Assembly: GCF_010501035.1 (NCBI RefSeq)
Contig: NZ_QVMH01000004.1
Coordinates: 1-60,550, forward strand
Direction of reading: 5' to 3'
Source of the DNA: Paludibacter sp. 221
Lineage (GTDB): Bacteria; Bacteroidota; Bacteroidia; Bacteroidales; Paludibacteraceae
Length of the DNA stretch: 60,550 nucleotides
Within the stretch, counting starts at the first letter, position 1, and every line of letters begins with the position of its first letter. Positions 16,669-26,511 of this stretch are shown piece by piece. Made by a program: the position numbers and the translations under genes. A model generated the notes under the pieces. It made no database searches. It was not told the DNA's origin and was given only the letters and a program-made list of their open reading frames with translations.

Positions 16669-17535
16669 ATGGAAAATAAAATACAATTATTCGAGAAGCA
16701 ACAAGTGCGTACTGCTTGGGATGAAGATTCCGAAAAATGGTGGTTTTCTGTGTTGGATATTATTGCCATACTTACCGATCAGTCTGATTATAAGAAGGTT
16801 CGAAATTATTGGAAATGGCTGAAAAACAAGCTGAAAGCCGAGGGGAGTGAGTTGGTTAGTGACACTAACCAACTGAAATTGCTTGCTACTGATGGAAAGT
16901 ATTATAAAACCGATGTTGTCGATACAGAACAAGTTTTTCGCCTAATTCAGTCTATACCTTCAAAAAAGGCAGAACCATTTAAAATGTGGTTGGCAGAAGT
17001 GGGTAGCCAGCGACTCGACCAACTACAAGACCCTGAGTTGTCTATAGAGCAGGCGATGACTGACTACAAGCGTCTGGGTTATTCTGATAATTGGATAAAT
17101 CAACGCTTGAAAAGTATTGAGATACGCAAAGGTCTGACCGATGAATGGAAGCGGCTTGGTTTGCAAGAAGGTGTTGAATTTGCTGTTTTAACGGATGTTA
17201 TTTATCAAAGCTGGGCAGATAAAACCGCTAAAGAGTATAAGCAATTCAAAGGGTTGAAAAAAGAAAACCTTCGCGACAATATGACTAATAAAGAATTGGT
17301 TTTAAATATGCTTGCTGAGTTATCGACTAAAGAAATATCAGAAACGGTTAATCCGGAATCATTTCCCGAACACGAAGATGTAGCACGTCGTGGAGGAAGT
17401 ATTGCCAGAGATGCTCGCCTGAAACTTGAAGCCGAAACAGGAAAGGATGTTGTAAGTCCACTCAATGCAAAAAGCATTCATGCTGTCGAAGGTGAAGCGA
17501 ATACTAAACAAATCAAGGATAAATCACTGGAATAG
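16669..17535 (+). CDS. Bro-N domain / DinD-like protein (phage antirepressor family)
   Basis: A 288-residue protein. Residues of about 10-115 fit a Bro-N DNA-binding domain (RTAWDEDSEKWWFSVLDII, then KWLKNKLKAEGSELV and TEQVFRLIQSIPSKKAEPFKMWL pieces). The remainder (about 125-285) matches the helical C-terminal region of DinD/Bro-like proteins, including SYDNWINQRLKSIEIRKGLT-like and GGSIARDARLKLE segments. E. coli DinD is LexA-regulated and inhibits RecA-driven DNA pairing; phage relatives act as antirepressors. No phage genes surround it, so it is a solitary copy. No SOS box was identified. MITE-like element A ends 40 bases upstream. Confidence 0.85.
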   Translation: MENKIQLFEKQQVRTAWDEDSEKWWFSVLDIIAILTDQSDYKKVRNYWKWLKNKLKAEGSELVSDTNQLKLLATDGKYYKTDVVDTEQVFRLIQSIPSKKAEPFKMWLAEVGSQRLDQLQDPELSIEQAMTDYKRLGYSDNWINQRLKSIEIRKGLTDEWKRLGLQEGVEFAVLTDVIYQSWADKTAKEYKQFKGLKKENLRDNMTNKELVLNMLAELSTKEISETVNPESFPEHEDVARRGGSIARDARLKLEAETGKDVVSPLNAKSIHAVEGEANTKQIKDKSLE

Positions 17536-17708
17536 GAATGGATTGCGAGATAATAAAATCAATCAACTCGTATTTTTGATTTTGTTTCTATTTTTATCGG
17601 AGAAGAATTAAATCTGGATTTCTCACTTCCCTTTCTGACAAAAGTGGCTGCTTATTAATAAAAAATATGTACTTTTGTCAGTAAAAGAAATATTACATGA
17701 TATTTGTT

Positions 17709-17730
17709 AATGCCTTTGAATAAAGGCATT
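17709..17730. other. Small perfect hairpin upstream of the DnaJ-domain gene
   Basis: AATGCCTTT and AAAGGCATT (9-base arms) surround a GAAT loop. It ends 24 bases before the ATG at 17755 and is followed by TTATATA, so it could be a leader hairpin or a weak terminator for read-through from upstream. Confidence 0.45.
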
Positions 17731-17754
17731 TTATATACAAATAATTTTTATTTC

Positions 17755-18492
17755 ATGAAGAAATTTGCAAAATGGATTGGTGGAGGACTTGGCTGGGCGT
17801 TAGGAGGCCCAATCGGGGGGCTTATAGGGTTTGCGATAGGTTCTATTTTTGACAGTGGTGTAGATAGTAGTAGTACTCAATCTCCTTTTTCGCGTCAGAA
17901 TACGGCTGAGGGCGACTTTAAAATGAGTTTGCTCGTTCTCATTGCCTGTGTGATGAAAGCTGACGGTAGCCCAAAAAAAGCGGAACTGGATGTAGTTAAA
18001 CGGTTTTTGGTGGCAAATTTTGGAGAGCAGGGTGCGCTTGAGGCTCTGTCTATTCTGAAAGAACTACTAAAGAAAAATATAAATGAAGTGGAAGTGGCAA
18101 TGCAGATAAATAGTTTTATGAACTATTCGTCGAAACTTGAATTGCTCCACTTGCTTTTTCAGATAGCTTATGCCGATGGTGAAATAACTCCGGCTGAGTT
18201 TAATCTTTTGCAACGGATTTCCGGTTTGTTCAGAATCAGTACACTCGATTTTGATTCGATACGTGCGCCATATACAAAAAAGCAAGATGCCGGTTGGGCA
18301 TATAAAGTGCTGGAGATAGAACAATCTGCAAGCGACGATGATATAAAGAAAGCATACCGCAAAATGGCGATGAAATACCATCCTGATAAACTGAATGGTT
18401 TAGGCGATGATGTAAAGAAGGCAGGAGAAGAGAAATTCCGTTCGGTAAAAGATGCATACGACCATTTAAAAAAACAAAGAGGATTTTCTTAA
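17755..18492 (+). CDS. TerB/DjlA-like protein with C-terminal J domain
   Basis: From ATG 17755 the protein is 245 residues; the in-frame ATG at 17704 would place the hairpin inside the gene. The N-terminus has a glycine-rich hydrophobic segment ([21 protein letters not shown]) like the membrane anchor of DjlA. A TerB-like helical domain follows (about 55-165: [22 protein letters not shown] and [17 protein letters not shown]). A J domain ends the protein, with the essential HPD in [10 protein letters not shown]. It should recruit and stimulate DnaK at the inner membrane. Clients unknown. Confidence 0.88.
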   Translation: MKKFAKWIGGGLGWALGGPIGGLIGFAIGSIFDSGVDSSSTQSPFSRQNTAEGDFKMSLLVLIACVMKADGSPKKAELDVVKRFLVANFGEQGALEALSILKELLKKNINEVEVAMQINSFMNYSSKLELLHLLFQIAYADGEITPAEFNLLQRISGLFRISTLDFDSIRAPYTKKQDAGWAYKVLEIEQSASDDDIKKAYRKMAMKYHPDKLNGLGDDVKKAGEEKFRSVKDAYDHLKKQRGFS

Positions 18493-18507
18493 ATATACCA
18501 GAGTGCG

Positions 18508-18999
18508 ATGAAAAGGCTTTTCATTTATTTGTTTTTCTTTTCTTTGTCTATTGGAGGACTATTTGCAACTACGCAGTCTTGTGACTTACTCATTGTAGAG
18601 AAAGATACTTTTTGTTTGAAAAGTTTTCCTTTGGAGTCGGTTGAATTTAAAACAAAACCATTTAAACCGGCAGGTACATTTTGCTGGCGTGGTTATCGTG
18701 CTTATTGGCGTATTTTGGATAATGAATTGTATCTGGAAAAAATACTCTATCCTTATCCTTGGGAATCAAGTGTAGATATAAAAGTCCTTTTTACTAAAAA
18801 TGATATTCCTTTCAAAGAGAAAGACGGGATGATTTTAGCAAGTTGGTGTACGATGAAATTCTGTCGTAAAACATATTATGAGGGTAAGGTGGAGGAAATT
18901 CGGGAACCACTGGTAAAAAGTGATAAGAAAAAAAAGAATATTCTTTTGCAAATAAAACGAGGGAAAGTGGTGAAAAATAAATTAATAGGAAGAAAGTAG
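18508..18999 (+). CDS. Hypothetical exported protein
   Basis: The 163-residue protein begins with a signal peptide (MKRLFIYLFFFSLSIGGLFA) and has five or six cysteines, tryptophans and many lysines; the last 35 residues are strongly basic. The segment FCWRGYRAYWRILDNELYLEKI resembles short exported proteins seen next to other Bacteroidota housekeeping genes, but I do not recognise a named family. It starts 15 bases after the J-domain gene and so is probably cotranscribed with it. Confidence 0.65.
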   Translation: MKRLFIYLFFFSLSIGGLFATTQSCDLLIVEKDTFCLKSFPLESVEFKTKPFKPAGTFCWRGYRAYWRILDNELYLEKILYPYPWESSVDIKVLFTKNDIPFKEKDGMILASWCTMKFCRKTYYEGKVEEIREPLVKSDKKKKNILLQIKRGKVVKNKLIGRK

Positions 19000-19041
19000 A
19001 AGAAACGTTTAAGTAAAGTATATAAAATCCGATTTGAAAAA

Positions 19042-20508
19042 ATGGAACATAAACTTCATATATATAATACGCTTCATCGTAAAAAGGAACAATTCGTGCC
19101 ATTACATTCGCCTAATGTGGGCATGTATGTGTGCGGCCCTACGGTTTACGGTGATGCGCATTTAGGACATGCCCGTCCGGCTATTACGTTCGACATCCTT
19201 TTCCGCTATCTTATGCATTTGGGTTATAAGGTGCGTTATGTGCGCAATATAACTGATGTAGGGCACTTGGAGAATGATGCGGATGAAGGTGAAGATAAGG
19301 TTGCGAAAAAAGCCCGTTTGGAACAACTTGAACCGATGGAGGTAGTACAATATTATCTGAATCGCTACCATAGGGCAATGGATGAACTGAACGTTCTCTC
19401 GCCAAGTATAGAGCCTCACGCGTCGGGTCATATTATTGAGCAAATAGAATTTGTACAAAAGATATTGGATTCGGGCTATGCTTACGAGAGTGAAGGCTCG
19501 GTTTATTTTGATGTAGAAAAATACAACAAAGACCACCGCTATGGAATACTTTCGGGGCGTAATATCGACGATATGCTCGAAACAACACGTGAGCTTGACG
19601 GGCAATCGGAAAAACGCCGTAGTGTGGACTTTGCCCTTTGGAAAAAGGCTTCGCCCGAACATATTATGCGTTGGAACTCACCTTGGAGCGTGGGCTTCCC
19701 CGGATGGCACTTGGAATGCTCGGCTATGGGTACTAAGTATCTGGGCGAGGAGTTTGATATTCACGGCGGAGGTATGGACTTGATTTTTCCACACCATGAG
19801 TGTGAAATAGCGCAATCGTGCGCTGCTCTGAAAAAAGATACAGTGAAGTATTGGATGCATAATAATATGATTACTGTAAACGGCCAGAAAATGGGCAAAT
19901 CGTTGGGTAATTTTATTACGCTGGACGAGTTTTTCACGGGTAGCCATCCTATGCTGGCTCAGGCATATAGCCCGATGACTATTCGTTTCTTTATTTTGCA
20001 AGCTCACTACCGTAGTACTGTCGATTTTAGCAACGAGGCTTTGCAGGCTTCGCAAAAAGGATTGGAGCGTATGCTCGAAGGGTATGCCCGTTTGCAAAAA
20101 CTAACTCCGTCGGATAAATCTACTGTTGATGTGTCCGGTTTACGAGCAAAGTGTGAGGAGGCAATGTGCGATGATTTGAATACGCCAATCGTAATTTCAC
20201 ACCTTTTTGAGGCATTGAAGGCTATAAATCTTGTTCACGACGGAAAAGAGACAATATCGGCAGAAGATTTGAATGAGTTGAAATCTGTTTTCGATTTATT
20301 TATAAAAGATATATTAGGTTTAAAAACTGTAAATGATAATTCGGCAGGTGCCGATGCTTATAAAAAAGCAATAGATTTGCTGTTGGACATCAGGCTCGAG
20401 GCTAAAAAAAATAAAGATTGGGCTACAAGTGATAAAATACGTAACGAACTTACTGCGCTTGGTTTCGAGATAAAAGATACGAAAGACGGATTTGAGTGGA
20501 AATTGTGA
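19042..20508 (+). CDS. cysS: Cysteinyl-tRNA synthetase
   Basis: Charges tRNA-Cys with cysteine. The 488-residue class I synthetase has the zinc-ligand Cys31 in [16 protein letters not shown] with the HIGH-type motif HLGH at 40-43, WHLECSAMG (about 221), [18 protein letters not shown] with further zinc ligands (about 240-255), and the KMSKS loop as KMGKS (about 283). The C-terminal anticodon-binding part is present and ends in the usual [10 protein letters not shown]-type tail. Length is normal for the family. Confidence 0.97.
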   Translation: MEHKLHIYNTLHRKKEQFVPLHSPNVGMYVCGPTVYGDAHLGHARPAITFDILFRYLMHLGYKVRYVRNITDVGHLENDADEGEDKVAKKARLEQLEPMEVVQYYLNRYHRAMDELNVLSPSIEPHASGHIIEQIEFVQKILDSGYAYESEGSVYFDVEKYNKDHRYGILSGRNIDDMLETTRELDGQSEKRRSVDFALWKKASPEHIMRWNSPWSVGFPGWHLECSAMGTKYLGEEFDIHGGGMDLIFPHHECEIAQSCAALKKDTVKYWMHNNMITVNGQKMGKSLGNFITLDEFFTGSHPMLAQAYSPMTIRFFILQAHYRSTVDFSNEALQASQKGLERMLEGYARLQKLTPSDKSTVDVSGLRAKCEEAMCDDLNTPIVISHLFEALKAINLVHDGKETISAEDLNELKSVFDLFIKDILGLKTVNDNSAGADAYKKAIDLLLDIRLEAKKNKDWATSDKIRNELTALGFEIKDTKDGFEWKL

Positions 20509-20513
20509 TAAAA

Positions 20514-20570
20514 TTACGGGTTACAAGTGAATTAGCCGCATTGGTATATTAATCATATTGGTACATTATT
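20514..20570. repeat. Short-period tract between cysS and pdxA
   Basis: TTACGGGTTACAAGT (20514-20528) shows the 7-base TTAC unit of the tracts elsewhere, and ATTGGTA recurs at 20540 and 20555 in the rest of the spacer. The tract fills the gap before the pdxA ATG at 20579. Confidence 0.35.
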
Positions 20571-20578
20571 AAATATTT

Positions 20579-21643
20579 ATGGAAGAAAGAATTGTTATTG
20601 GTATAACACACGGAGATATAAACGGCATAGGCTATGAGGTAATCCTGAAGGCTTTGTCCGACAATCATGTATATGAGTATTTCATTCCGGTGATTTATGG
20701 TTCTTCAAAAATTGCGGCTTACTATAGGAAGCATCTGGATTTGGTGAATTTAAACCTGAATATGATAAACTCGGTAAGCGAGGCTGCTCCTAAGCGGATA
20801 AATATAGTTAACTGTGTGGATGAGGATATTAAAGTGGAGTTTGGGCGCTCAACTAAGGAAGCGGGCAAGGCTGCTTTTGTGGCATTGGAGCGTGCAAGCG
20901 AAGATTTGAAAAATGGCGATTTACAGGCGCTCGTTACAGCGCCGATTAACAAAGAGAATATCCAGTCGGACGATTTTTCGTTTCCGGGACATACGGAGTA
21001 TCTGCAAGAAAAATTTGCGGACGGAAACTCTGCTGTTATGCTACTGGCAAGCGATATTACGCGTGTAGCGGTAGCTACAGGTCATATTCCGGTGAAGAGT
21101 GTGGCAAAAACGTTAAGCGAGGAACTTATCGTTGGTAAACTACGCGTGCTGAATAATGCTCTGAAACAAGATTTTGGTATTATCAGGCCACGTATAGCTG
21201 TGCTGGGGCTGAACCCTCATGCAGGTGATAATGGTGTGATTGGCGATGAGGAAGAAAAAATTATTGTTCCGGCAATGAAAAAGGCGGAAGAAGAAGGAAT
21301 TGTTTGTGTAGGTCCTTACGCTGCCGATGGTTTCTTTGGCTCGGATAAATTCGGAATGTTTGATGCTATTTTGGCAATGTATCACGATCAGGGATTGATT
21401 CCTTTCAAAGCCCTCTCGATGGACGAAGGGGTGAATGTAACTTTGGGCTTGTCAGTGGTGCGTACATCTCCGGCTCATGGTACTGCCTACGATTTGGCGG
21501 GGAAAAACGAGGCTTCGGAAAACTCGTTCCGTCAGGCGCTTTATATGGCTTATGATATTTACCGGAAACGTACGTGGGAAAAAGAGATAAGTGCTAATCC
21601 TTTAAAGCCTACAGGTTTGGCTGGCAATGGGCCGGATGAGTAA
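20579..21643 (+). CDS. pdxA: 4-hydroxythreonine-4-phosphate dehydrogenase
   Basis: PdxA oxidises 4-phosphohydroxy-L-threonine in the DXP-dependent route to pyridoxal phosphate. The 354-residue protein starts with GITHGDINGIGYEV, the conserved N-terminal motif, and has TAPINKENI, FPGHTEYLQ, the metal-binding histidines in ATGHIPVKSV and MYHDQGLIPFKAL, and TSPAHGTAYDLAGK near the C-terminus. Length is slightly above the family's 330 because of a short tail. PdxJ is not in the window. Confidence 0.95.
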   Translation: MEERIVIGITHGDINGIGYEVILKALSDNHVYEYFIPVIYGSSKIAAYYRKHLDLVNLNLNMINSVSEAAPKRINIVNCVDEDIKVEFGRSTKEAGKAAFVALERASEDLKNGDLQALVTAPINKENIQSDDFSFPGHTEYLQEKFADGNSAVMLLASDITRVAVATGHIPVKSVAKTLSEELIVGKLRVLNNALKQDFGIIRPRIAVLGLNPHAGDNGVIGDEEEKIIVPAMKKAEEEGIVCVGPYAADGFFGSDKFGMFDAILAMYHDQGLIPFKALSMDEGVNVTLGLSVVRTSPAHGTAYDLAGKNEASENSFRQALYMAYDIYRKRTWEKEISANPLKPTGLAGNGPDE

Positions 21644-21728
21644 GCCGGAGTGTTTAATTGCTAAGCTGTTCAATTGTAAAATCGAAATTTATTCAGGCTA
21701 CTGAATGTGAAATAAAACAGGGCAAAGA

Positions 21729-21759
21729 TTGTGAATGCTGAAAAAAACACGTATCTTTG
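21729..21759 (+). promoter_or_regulatory. Bacteroidota-type promoter for the L25 gene
   Basis: TTG at 21729-21731, 20 bases, then TATCTTTG at 21752-21759. Transcription from near 21766 would give a leader of about 95 bases before the L25 start at 21860. Confidence 0.6.
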
Positions 21760-21859
21760 CCACGCTTTTTTGAAAAAAGAAAGTGTGATGGGAAATTAAG
21801 CGGCTAATCACTTAAAATAACAAACGCTTAAATTTTGAGTAACACAAAAAAATGAAAAA

Positions 21860-22444
21860 ATGAAAACATTTGAATTAAACGGAAAAGTTAGAGAAGACTT
21901 AGGTAAAAAAGCAACTAAAGCAGTAAGAAGCGAAGAAGCTGTTCCATGCGTATTGTATGGAGGCGAAAAAAACACTCACTTTACTGCAACTAATTCTGAT
22001 TTACGTAAATTGGTTTATTCACCAGAAGTATATTTGGTAGAGCTTAATATTGATGGAAAAAAATCAGAAGCTATCATGAAAGATTTGCAATTCCATCCGG
22101 TAACAGATAAAATTTTGCATATCGACTTTTTACAGGTTAATGATAAAAAGCCTGTAGTGGTTGAAATCCCTGTTAAGCTGTCAGGTTTGGCCGAAGGTGT
22201 GAAAGCAGGGGGTAAAATGAGTCTTGAAATGCGTAAACTTAAAGTGAGAGGTATTTATACCCAAATTCCTGAAAGCATTACATTAGACGTTACTTCTTTA
22301 GGATTAGGAAAATCAATTCAGGTTGGAAGCGTTTCAGTAGATAAATTAGAAATATTGAATGCTAAAAATGCGGTTGTTGCACAAGTTAAGCTTACAAGAG
22401 CTGCCCGTGGTGCCGCTGCTGCCGCTGCTGCTGCGAAAAAATAA
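21860..22444 (+). CDS. rplY: 50S ribosomal protein L25/general stress protein Ctc
   Basis: L25 binds 5S rRNA in the large subunit. The 194-residue form has the N-terminal 5S-binding domain ([20 protein letters not shown] to about 90) plus the C-terminal beta domain of the Ctc type ([23 protein letters not shown] and later), ending in an alanine-rich tail (about eight alanines then two lysines). The pth gene begins 8 bases later, a frequent pairing in bacteria, and a good promoter precedes the gene. Confidence 0.95.
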   Translation: MKTFELNGKVREDLGKKATKAVRSEEAVPCVLYGGEKNTHFTATNSDLRKLVYSPEVYLVELNIDGKKSEAIMKDLQFHPVTDKILHIDFLQVNDKKPVVVEIPVKLSGLAEGVKAGGKMSLEMRKLKVRGIYTQIPESITLDVTSLGLGKSIQVGSVSVDKLEILNAKNAVVAQVKLTRAARGAAAAAAAAKK

Positions 22445-22452
22445 TATTCTTT

Positions 22453-23016
22453 ATGAAATATTTGATTGTAGGTTTGGGGAATATTGGTCCTGCGTATCAT
22501 AATACCCGCCACAATATAGGATTTACAATATTGGACGCTTTTGCAGAGGCGTCCAATGTTTTTTTTGAGGATGGCCGGTACGGTACCACGTGTACCGTGA
22601 AGCTGAAAGGGCGTACGCTTATCCTGCTGAAACCTTCTACTTTTATGAATCTGAGTGGGATGGCTGTGCGTTATTGGATGAATAAGGAGAAAATAGAATT
22701 GGAGAATCTCCTTATCCTTGTAGATGATATAGCATTGCCGTTCGGTACACTGCGCCTCAAGCCCAGAGGGTCTGATGCAGGGCATAATGGCTTGCGCAAT
22801 ATTCAAGACGTATTAGGGCACAATAACTACAACCGTTTGCGGTTTGGTGTAGGCGATAACTTTTCCAGAGGCGGACAGGTAGATTATGTTTTAGGACGTT
22901 GGACGGATGAAGAATCACTATCTTTGCCTGCCAGAGTGGATAAAGCGGTGGAGATTGTTAAGAGTTTTTGTTTGGCAGGGCTTCAAACAACAATGAATCA
23001 GTATAATAATAAATAA
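22453..23016 (+). CDS. pth: Peptidyl-tRNA hydrolase
   Basis: Pth cleaves peptidyl-tRNA released by stalled ribosomes so the tRNA can be reused. In 187 residues the active-site residues Asn10, His20 (in [15 protein letters not shown]), the aspartate in [12 protein letters not shown] and the asparagine in HNGLRNI are visible. It is sandwiched between rplY and the S4-domain gene with spacers of 8 and 9 bases, so the three form an operon for translation. Confidence 0.96.
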   Translation: MKYLIVGLGNIGPAYHNTRHNIGFTILDAFAEASNVFFEDGRYGTTCTVKLKGRTLILLKPSTFMNLSGMAVRYWMNKEKIELENLLILVDDIALPFGTLRLKPRGSDAGHNGLRNIQDVLGHNNYNRLRFGVGDNFSRGGQVDYVLGRWTDEESLSLPARVDKAVEIVKSFCLAGLQTTMNQYNNK

Positions 23017-23025
23017 GCTCCGGTG

Positions 23026-23445
23026 ATGAAAACAGAGGTGCGGATTGATAAGTGGCTGTGGGCTGTCAGGTTGTTTAAGACACGCTCATTGGCTGCCGAA
23101 GCCTGTAAAAAGGGAAAAGTGTTTATTGCAGGAGTGGCGGTAAAGCCTTCGCGAAATGTGAAGGTGGGCGATGTTATTCAGATCAGAAAAAATCCGGTAA
23201 TGTATTCGTTTGAAGTATTAGCCTTATCCGAAAACAGGATGAATGCTAAACTTGTACCGGGATTTATGCGGGATGTGACTACTCCCGACCAGCTTGAACT
23301 GATAGAGCTTGGCAAACTGGCCGGCAATGTAAGTCGTGCCAGAGGTACGGGTCGACCTACGAAAAAGGAACGCCGCGATCTTGACGATTTTGTGGCTCCG
23401 CATTACATTGATGAGGACTTTGATTGGGATTTTGACGATGAATAA
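23026..23445 (+). CDS. S4-domain RNA-binding protein (Hsp15/HslR-like)
   Basis: The start is taken as ATG 23026; a GTG lies one codon upstream. The 139-residue protein opens with EVRIDKWLWAVRLFKTRSLA, the classic S4 fold signature of Hsp15, which in E. coli binds 50S subunits carrying nascent chains after stalling. The C-terminus is lysine- and aspartate-rich, ending in an acidic run (DEDFDWDFDDE). It is the third gene of the rplY-pth operon, consistent with a ribosome-rescue role. Confidence 0.9.
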   Translation: MKTEVRIDKWLWAVRLFKTRSLAAEACKKGKVFIAGVAVKPSRNVKVGDVIQIRKNPVMYSFEVLALSENRMNAKLVPGFMRDVTTPDQLELIELGKLAGNVSRARGTGRPTKKERRDLDDFVAPHYIDEDFDWDFDDE

Positions 23446-23454
23446 ACAAAACTG

Positions 23455-23548
23455 AATGTGCCAATATGCCAATGAGACTAATGTGCTAATGTGATTAATG
23501 TGGATTTTTACTTTTGCCTTTTACCTTTCAACTGCTTGTAACTTAAAA
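23455..23548. repeat. Short-period tract before the DUF4924 gene
   Basis: Imperfect units such as TGCCAATA, CTAATGTG and later TTTGCC/TTTACC fill this gap and run up to the ATG at 23556. The first part has a period of 8-9 rather than 7, the second about 7. Confidence 0.4.
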
Positions 23549-23555
23549 TAACAAA

Positions 23556-24101
23556 ATGTTTATTGCTCAGAAATTAAGAAAAGAAAATATTGTGGAATAC
23601 TTGCTCTATATGTGGCAGGTAGAGGATATTATTCGTGCGTGTGGGCTAAGTATTGAGGTAGTAAACGAGAAGGTGATATCACCTCAGCAGCTTGAAAAAG
23701 AAGATAAAGCATTGTTATACAACTGGTATCAGGATTTGATAGAAATGATGAAACTCGAAGGAGTCGAAAAATCAGGTCATATCCAGATAAATAAAAATAT
23801 TATAATAGAACTGGGTGATTTGCATCAGAGTATCCTTGCTTCGGGTAAGGATGTGGCTTATACTGCTAAATTCTATCACATTCTTCCCTTTATCACCCAA
23901 CTGAGAAAACAGCAGATACAAACTGATATAAGTGATATTGAGATTTGTTTTAATTTTTTGTACGGTATATTAATGCTTCGGATGAAAAAAGCAGAAATAT
24001 CGCCGGAGACCCGTCAGGCTCAGGATGAAATTACCAAGTTTATGGTGTTGCTTTCGAAAGATTATAATTTGTATAAATCAGGAGAATTGGAGATAGATTG
24101 A
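23556..24101 (+). CDS. DUF4924 family protein
   Basis: The 181-residue protein begins MFIAQKLRKENIVEYLLYMWQ, the characteristic start of the Bacteroidota-specific DUF4924 family, and is almost entirely helical with no signal peptide or membrane segment. Function is not known. It sits between the L25 operon and the dTDP-sugar genes and has its own upstream spacer. Confidence 0.85.
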   Translation: MFIAQKLRKENIVEYLLYMWQVEDIIRACGLSIEVVNEKVISPQQLEKEDKALLYNWYQDLIEMMKLEGVEKSGHIQINKNIIIELGDLHQSILASGKDVAYTAKFYHILPFITQLRKQQIQTDISDIEICFNFLYGILMLRMKKAEISPETRQAQDEITKFMVLLSKDYNLYKSGELEID

Positions 24102-24119
24102 AATAAAGACGCGAAATTA

Positions 24120-24150
24120 TTGTTGCCCCAAGTAAATTTTTATACATTTG
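24120..24150 (+). promoter_or_regulatory. Bacteroidota-type promoter for the rfb genes
   Basis: TTG at 24120-24122, 20 bases, then TACATTTG at 24143-24150. The expected transcript starts near 24156, about 15 bases ahead of rfbA. Confidence 0.65.
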
Positions 24151-24170
24151 AACTGTAAAACAATAAAAAT

Positions 24171-25040
24171 ATGAAAGGTATTGTATTAGCCGGAGGTTCG
24201 GGAACCCGTTTATATCCGATTACTAAAAGTATTTCGAAACAGATAATTCCGGTTTATGATAAGCCGATGGTTTATTACCCCTTGTCGGTTCTTATGTTAG
24301 CCGGAATACGTGAGGTGTTGATTATCTCTACTCCTCAGGATATTCATTTGTATCAGAATTTGTTAGGCGACGGAAGCGATTTGGGTATTGAGATACAATA
24401 CGCAATTCAGCCTTCGCCCGATGGATTGGCACAGGCTTTTATCATTGGCGAGGAATTTATCGGGGATGACAGCGTTTGTATGATATTGGGCGATAATATA
24501 TTCTATGGCTTTGATTTTTCACGGGGTTTGCGCGAAGCAGCCACTTTGAAAGACGGAGCTATTGTTTTTGGCTATTATGTGAACGACCCTGAGCGCTATG
24601 GTGTGGCGGAGTTTGATAAAACGGGTAAGGTGGTTAGCTTGGAAGAAAAACCGGAAAATCCGAAGTCGAATTATGCTGTAACGGGCCTGTATTTTTATGG
24701 TAACGATGTCGTGAAAAAGGCTAAAGGGCTGAAACCATCAAAGCGGGGCGAACTTGAAATTACGGATTTGAACAAATTGTATCTTGAGGAAGAGCGTTTG
24801 AACCTTAAAATAATGGGGCGTGGTATGGCATGGCTTGATACAGGAACGCATGACAGCTTGCTCGAAGCATCCAATTTTATTTCGACTATCGAAAACCGTC
24901 AGGGTCTGAAAGTTGCTTGCCTCGAAGAAATAGCATACCGCAATGGTTACATCTCTCGCGAGCAGTTGCTTGTACTGGCTGAACCGTTGAAAAAGAATCA
25001 TTACGGACAGTATTTGATAAAGATAGCTAATGAACGGTAG
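24171..25040 (+). CDS. rfbA: Glucose-1-phosphate thymidylyltransferase
   Basis: RfbA joins glucose-1-phosphate and dTTP to give dTDP-glucose, the first step to dTDP-L-rhamnose. The 289-residue enzyme has the nucleotide-binding motif [11 protein letters not shown] at 8-18, [21 protein letters not shown] and the metal-binding GDNIFYG. Length is typical. It heads a run of three genes (rfbA, rfbC, rfbD) in the same direction with short spacers of 36 and 12 bases. The rfbB gene for the second step is not in this run. Confidence 0.96.
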   Translation: MKGIVLAGGSGTRLYPITKSISKQIIPVYDKPMVYYPLSVLMLAGIREVLIISTPQDIHLYQNLLGDGSDLGIEIQYAIQPSPDGLAQAFIIGEEFIGDDSVCMILGDNIFYGFDFSRGLREAATLKDGAIVFGYYVNDPERYGVAEFDKTGKVVSLEEKPENPKSNYAVTGLYFYGNDVVKKAKGLKPSKRGELEITDLNKLYLEEERLNLKIMGRGMAWLDTGTHDSLLEASNFISTIENRQGLKVACLEEIAYRNGYISREQLLVLAEPLKKNHYGQYLIKIANER

Positions 25041-25076
25041 TAAAATATTTATCATTTAGATTAGAAGTTTTAAAGA

Positions 25077-25628
25077 ATGGAAATTATAGAGACTCCTATT
25101 AAGGATTTATTGATATTAAAGCCTCGTGTATTTGAAGATGAAAGAGGTTTTTTTTGTGAAACATATAATAAAATTAAATTTCACGACGCGGGAATAGATA
25201 TTGGTTTTTGCCAAGACAATCAGTCTCAATCATCATATGGTGTTATTCGTGGATTGCACTATCAATTAGCTCCATATAGTCAGACTAAATTAGTATCGGT
25301 AGTTCAGGGTAAGGTGTGGGACGTAGCAGTTGATTTACGGAAAAGCTCGCCTACTTTCGGACAATGGTATGGTGTGGAGCTGTCGCTCGAAAATCATTTG
25401 CAACTTTTGATACCCAGAGGATTTGCTCATGGTTTTTCAGTGTTGAGTGAGACAGCTATCTTTTCGTACAAATGTGATGATTATTACAATCCGTCATCGG
25501 AGCGAGGAGTGTTATACAACGACCCGAAACTGAATATCGATTGGAAAATTCCTTTTGAAAAAGCTATCGTTTCTGACAAAGATAAAAAGAATCCTGTTTT
25601 CGATTTAGCGGAGATGAATTTTCAATAA
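25077..25628 (+). CDS. rfbC: dTDP-4-dehydrorhamnose 3,5-epimerase
   Basis: RfbC epimerises positions 3 and 5 of dTDP-4-keto-6-deoxyglucose. The 183-residue cupin shows DNQSQSSYGVIRGLHYQ, with the catalytic His61, and later FSVLSETAIFSYKCDDYYNP with the catalytic tyrosine region. Length is normal. Its product is reduced by RfbD, encoded next. Confidence 0.95.
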   Translation: MEIIETPIKDLLILKPRVFEDERGFFCETYNKIKFHDAGIDIGFCQDNQSQSSYGVIRGLHYQLAPYSQTKLVSVVQGKVWDVAVDLRKSSPTFGQWYGVELSLENHLQLLIPRGFAHGFSVLSETAIFSYKCDDYYNPSSERGVLYNDPKLNIDWKIPFEKAIVSDKDKKNPVFDLAEMNFQ

Positions 25629-25640
25629 ACTTTTGGATGT

Positions 25641-26501
25641 ATGCGGAATATTTTGATTACAGGTAGCAAGGGGCAGCTTGGTAGCGAATTGCAGGTGATT
25701 GCGGGTGAATATCCGCAATTTCAGTATTTTTTTACTGATGTTGATGAACTGGATATTTCGGACAAAGATGATTTAGAAAAGTATATTGCTAACAATGATA
25801 TAGACGCTGTTGTGAATTGTGCGGCTTATACTGCGGTAGACGCTGCGGAAAAAGATGTAGAAACTTGCTATAAAGTAAATCGTGACGCTGTTCGGAATAT
25901 TGGTGAAACAGCAGCTAAATATAAAATTAAAGTTATTCACGTATCGACTGACTATGTTTTCGACGGTACTAACCATATTCCTTATACCGAAGATATGCCC
26001 GTGTCGCCAACAAGTGTTTACGGAAAGTCGAAGTTAGCGGGCGAAGAGGCTTTGATGAGCGCTTGTCCCGATTCGGTTATTATACGTACTTCGTGGCTTT
26101 ATTCGTCGTATGGGAATAATTTTGTAAAAACAATGATGCGGTTGGGTCGGGAACGTGATTCTCTGAACGTGATTTTCGACCAGATAGGAACGCCAACATA
26201 TGCTGCCGATTTAGCTCAGGCAATAATGACGGTATTGACTTTTAAAGATTGGAATCCGGGTATCTTTCATTTTTCTGACGAAGGTGTTTGCAGTTGGTAC
26301 GATTTTGCAAAATCAATTCACCGTTTAGCGAAAATAGAATGTAATGTAAATCCGATAGAGACAAAAGATTACCCTGTTGCTACTCCGCGCCCGTTTTATA
26401 GTGTGCTGAATAAAGCGAAAATAAAATCCATTTATCAAATAGAAATCCCTCATTGGGAAGAGAGCTTGCAGCGATGTATTAAGTTATTAGCTAATAGCTA
26501 A
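25641..26501 (+). CDS. rfbD: dTDP-4-dehydrorhamnose reductase
   Basis: RfbD reduces the 4-keto group to give dTDP-L-rhamnose, the donor for cell-surface polysaccharides. The 286-residue short-chain dehydrogenase has the NAD(P)-binding GSKGQLGSE (8-16) and the catalytic Tyr127/Lys131 in SVYGKSK. STDYVFDGT (102-110) is also conserved. A heptad-periodic tract runs through its stop codon, so the last codons (LLANS) are part of that repeat. Confidence 0.95.
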   Translation: MRNILITGSKGQLGSELQVIAGEYPQFQYFFTDVDELDISDKDDLEKYIANNDIDAVVNCAAYTAVDAAEKDVETCYKVNRDAVRNIGETAAKYKIKVIHVSTDYVFDGTNHIPYTEDMPVSPTSVYGKSKLAGEEALMSACPDSVIIRTSWLYSSYGNNFVKTMMRLGRERDSLNVIFDQIGTPTYAADLAQAIMTVLTFKDWNPGIFHFSDEGVCSWYDFAKSIHRLAKIECNVNPIETKDYPVATPRPFYSVLNKAKIKSIYQIEIPHWEESLQRCIKLLANS

Positions 26502-26511
26502 TAGTTAGTAG
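26484..26511. repeat. Heptad-periodic tract at the end of rfbD
   Basis: TAGCTAA occurs twice in a row, then TAGTTAG and TAGT. The tract begins inside the coding sequence of rfbD and crosses its TAA stop. Confidence 0.5.
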
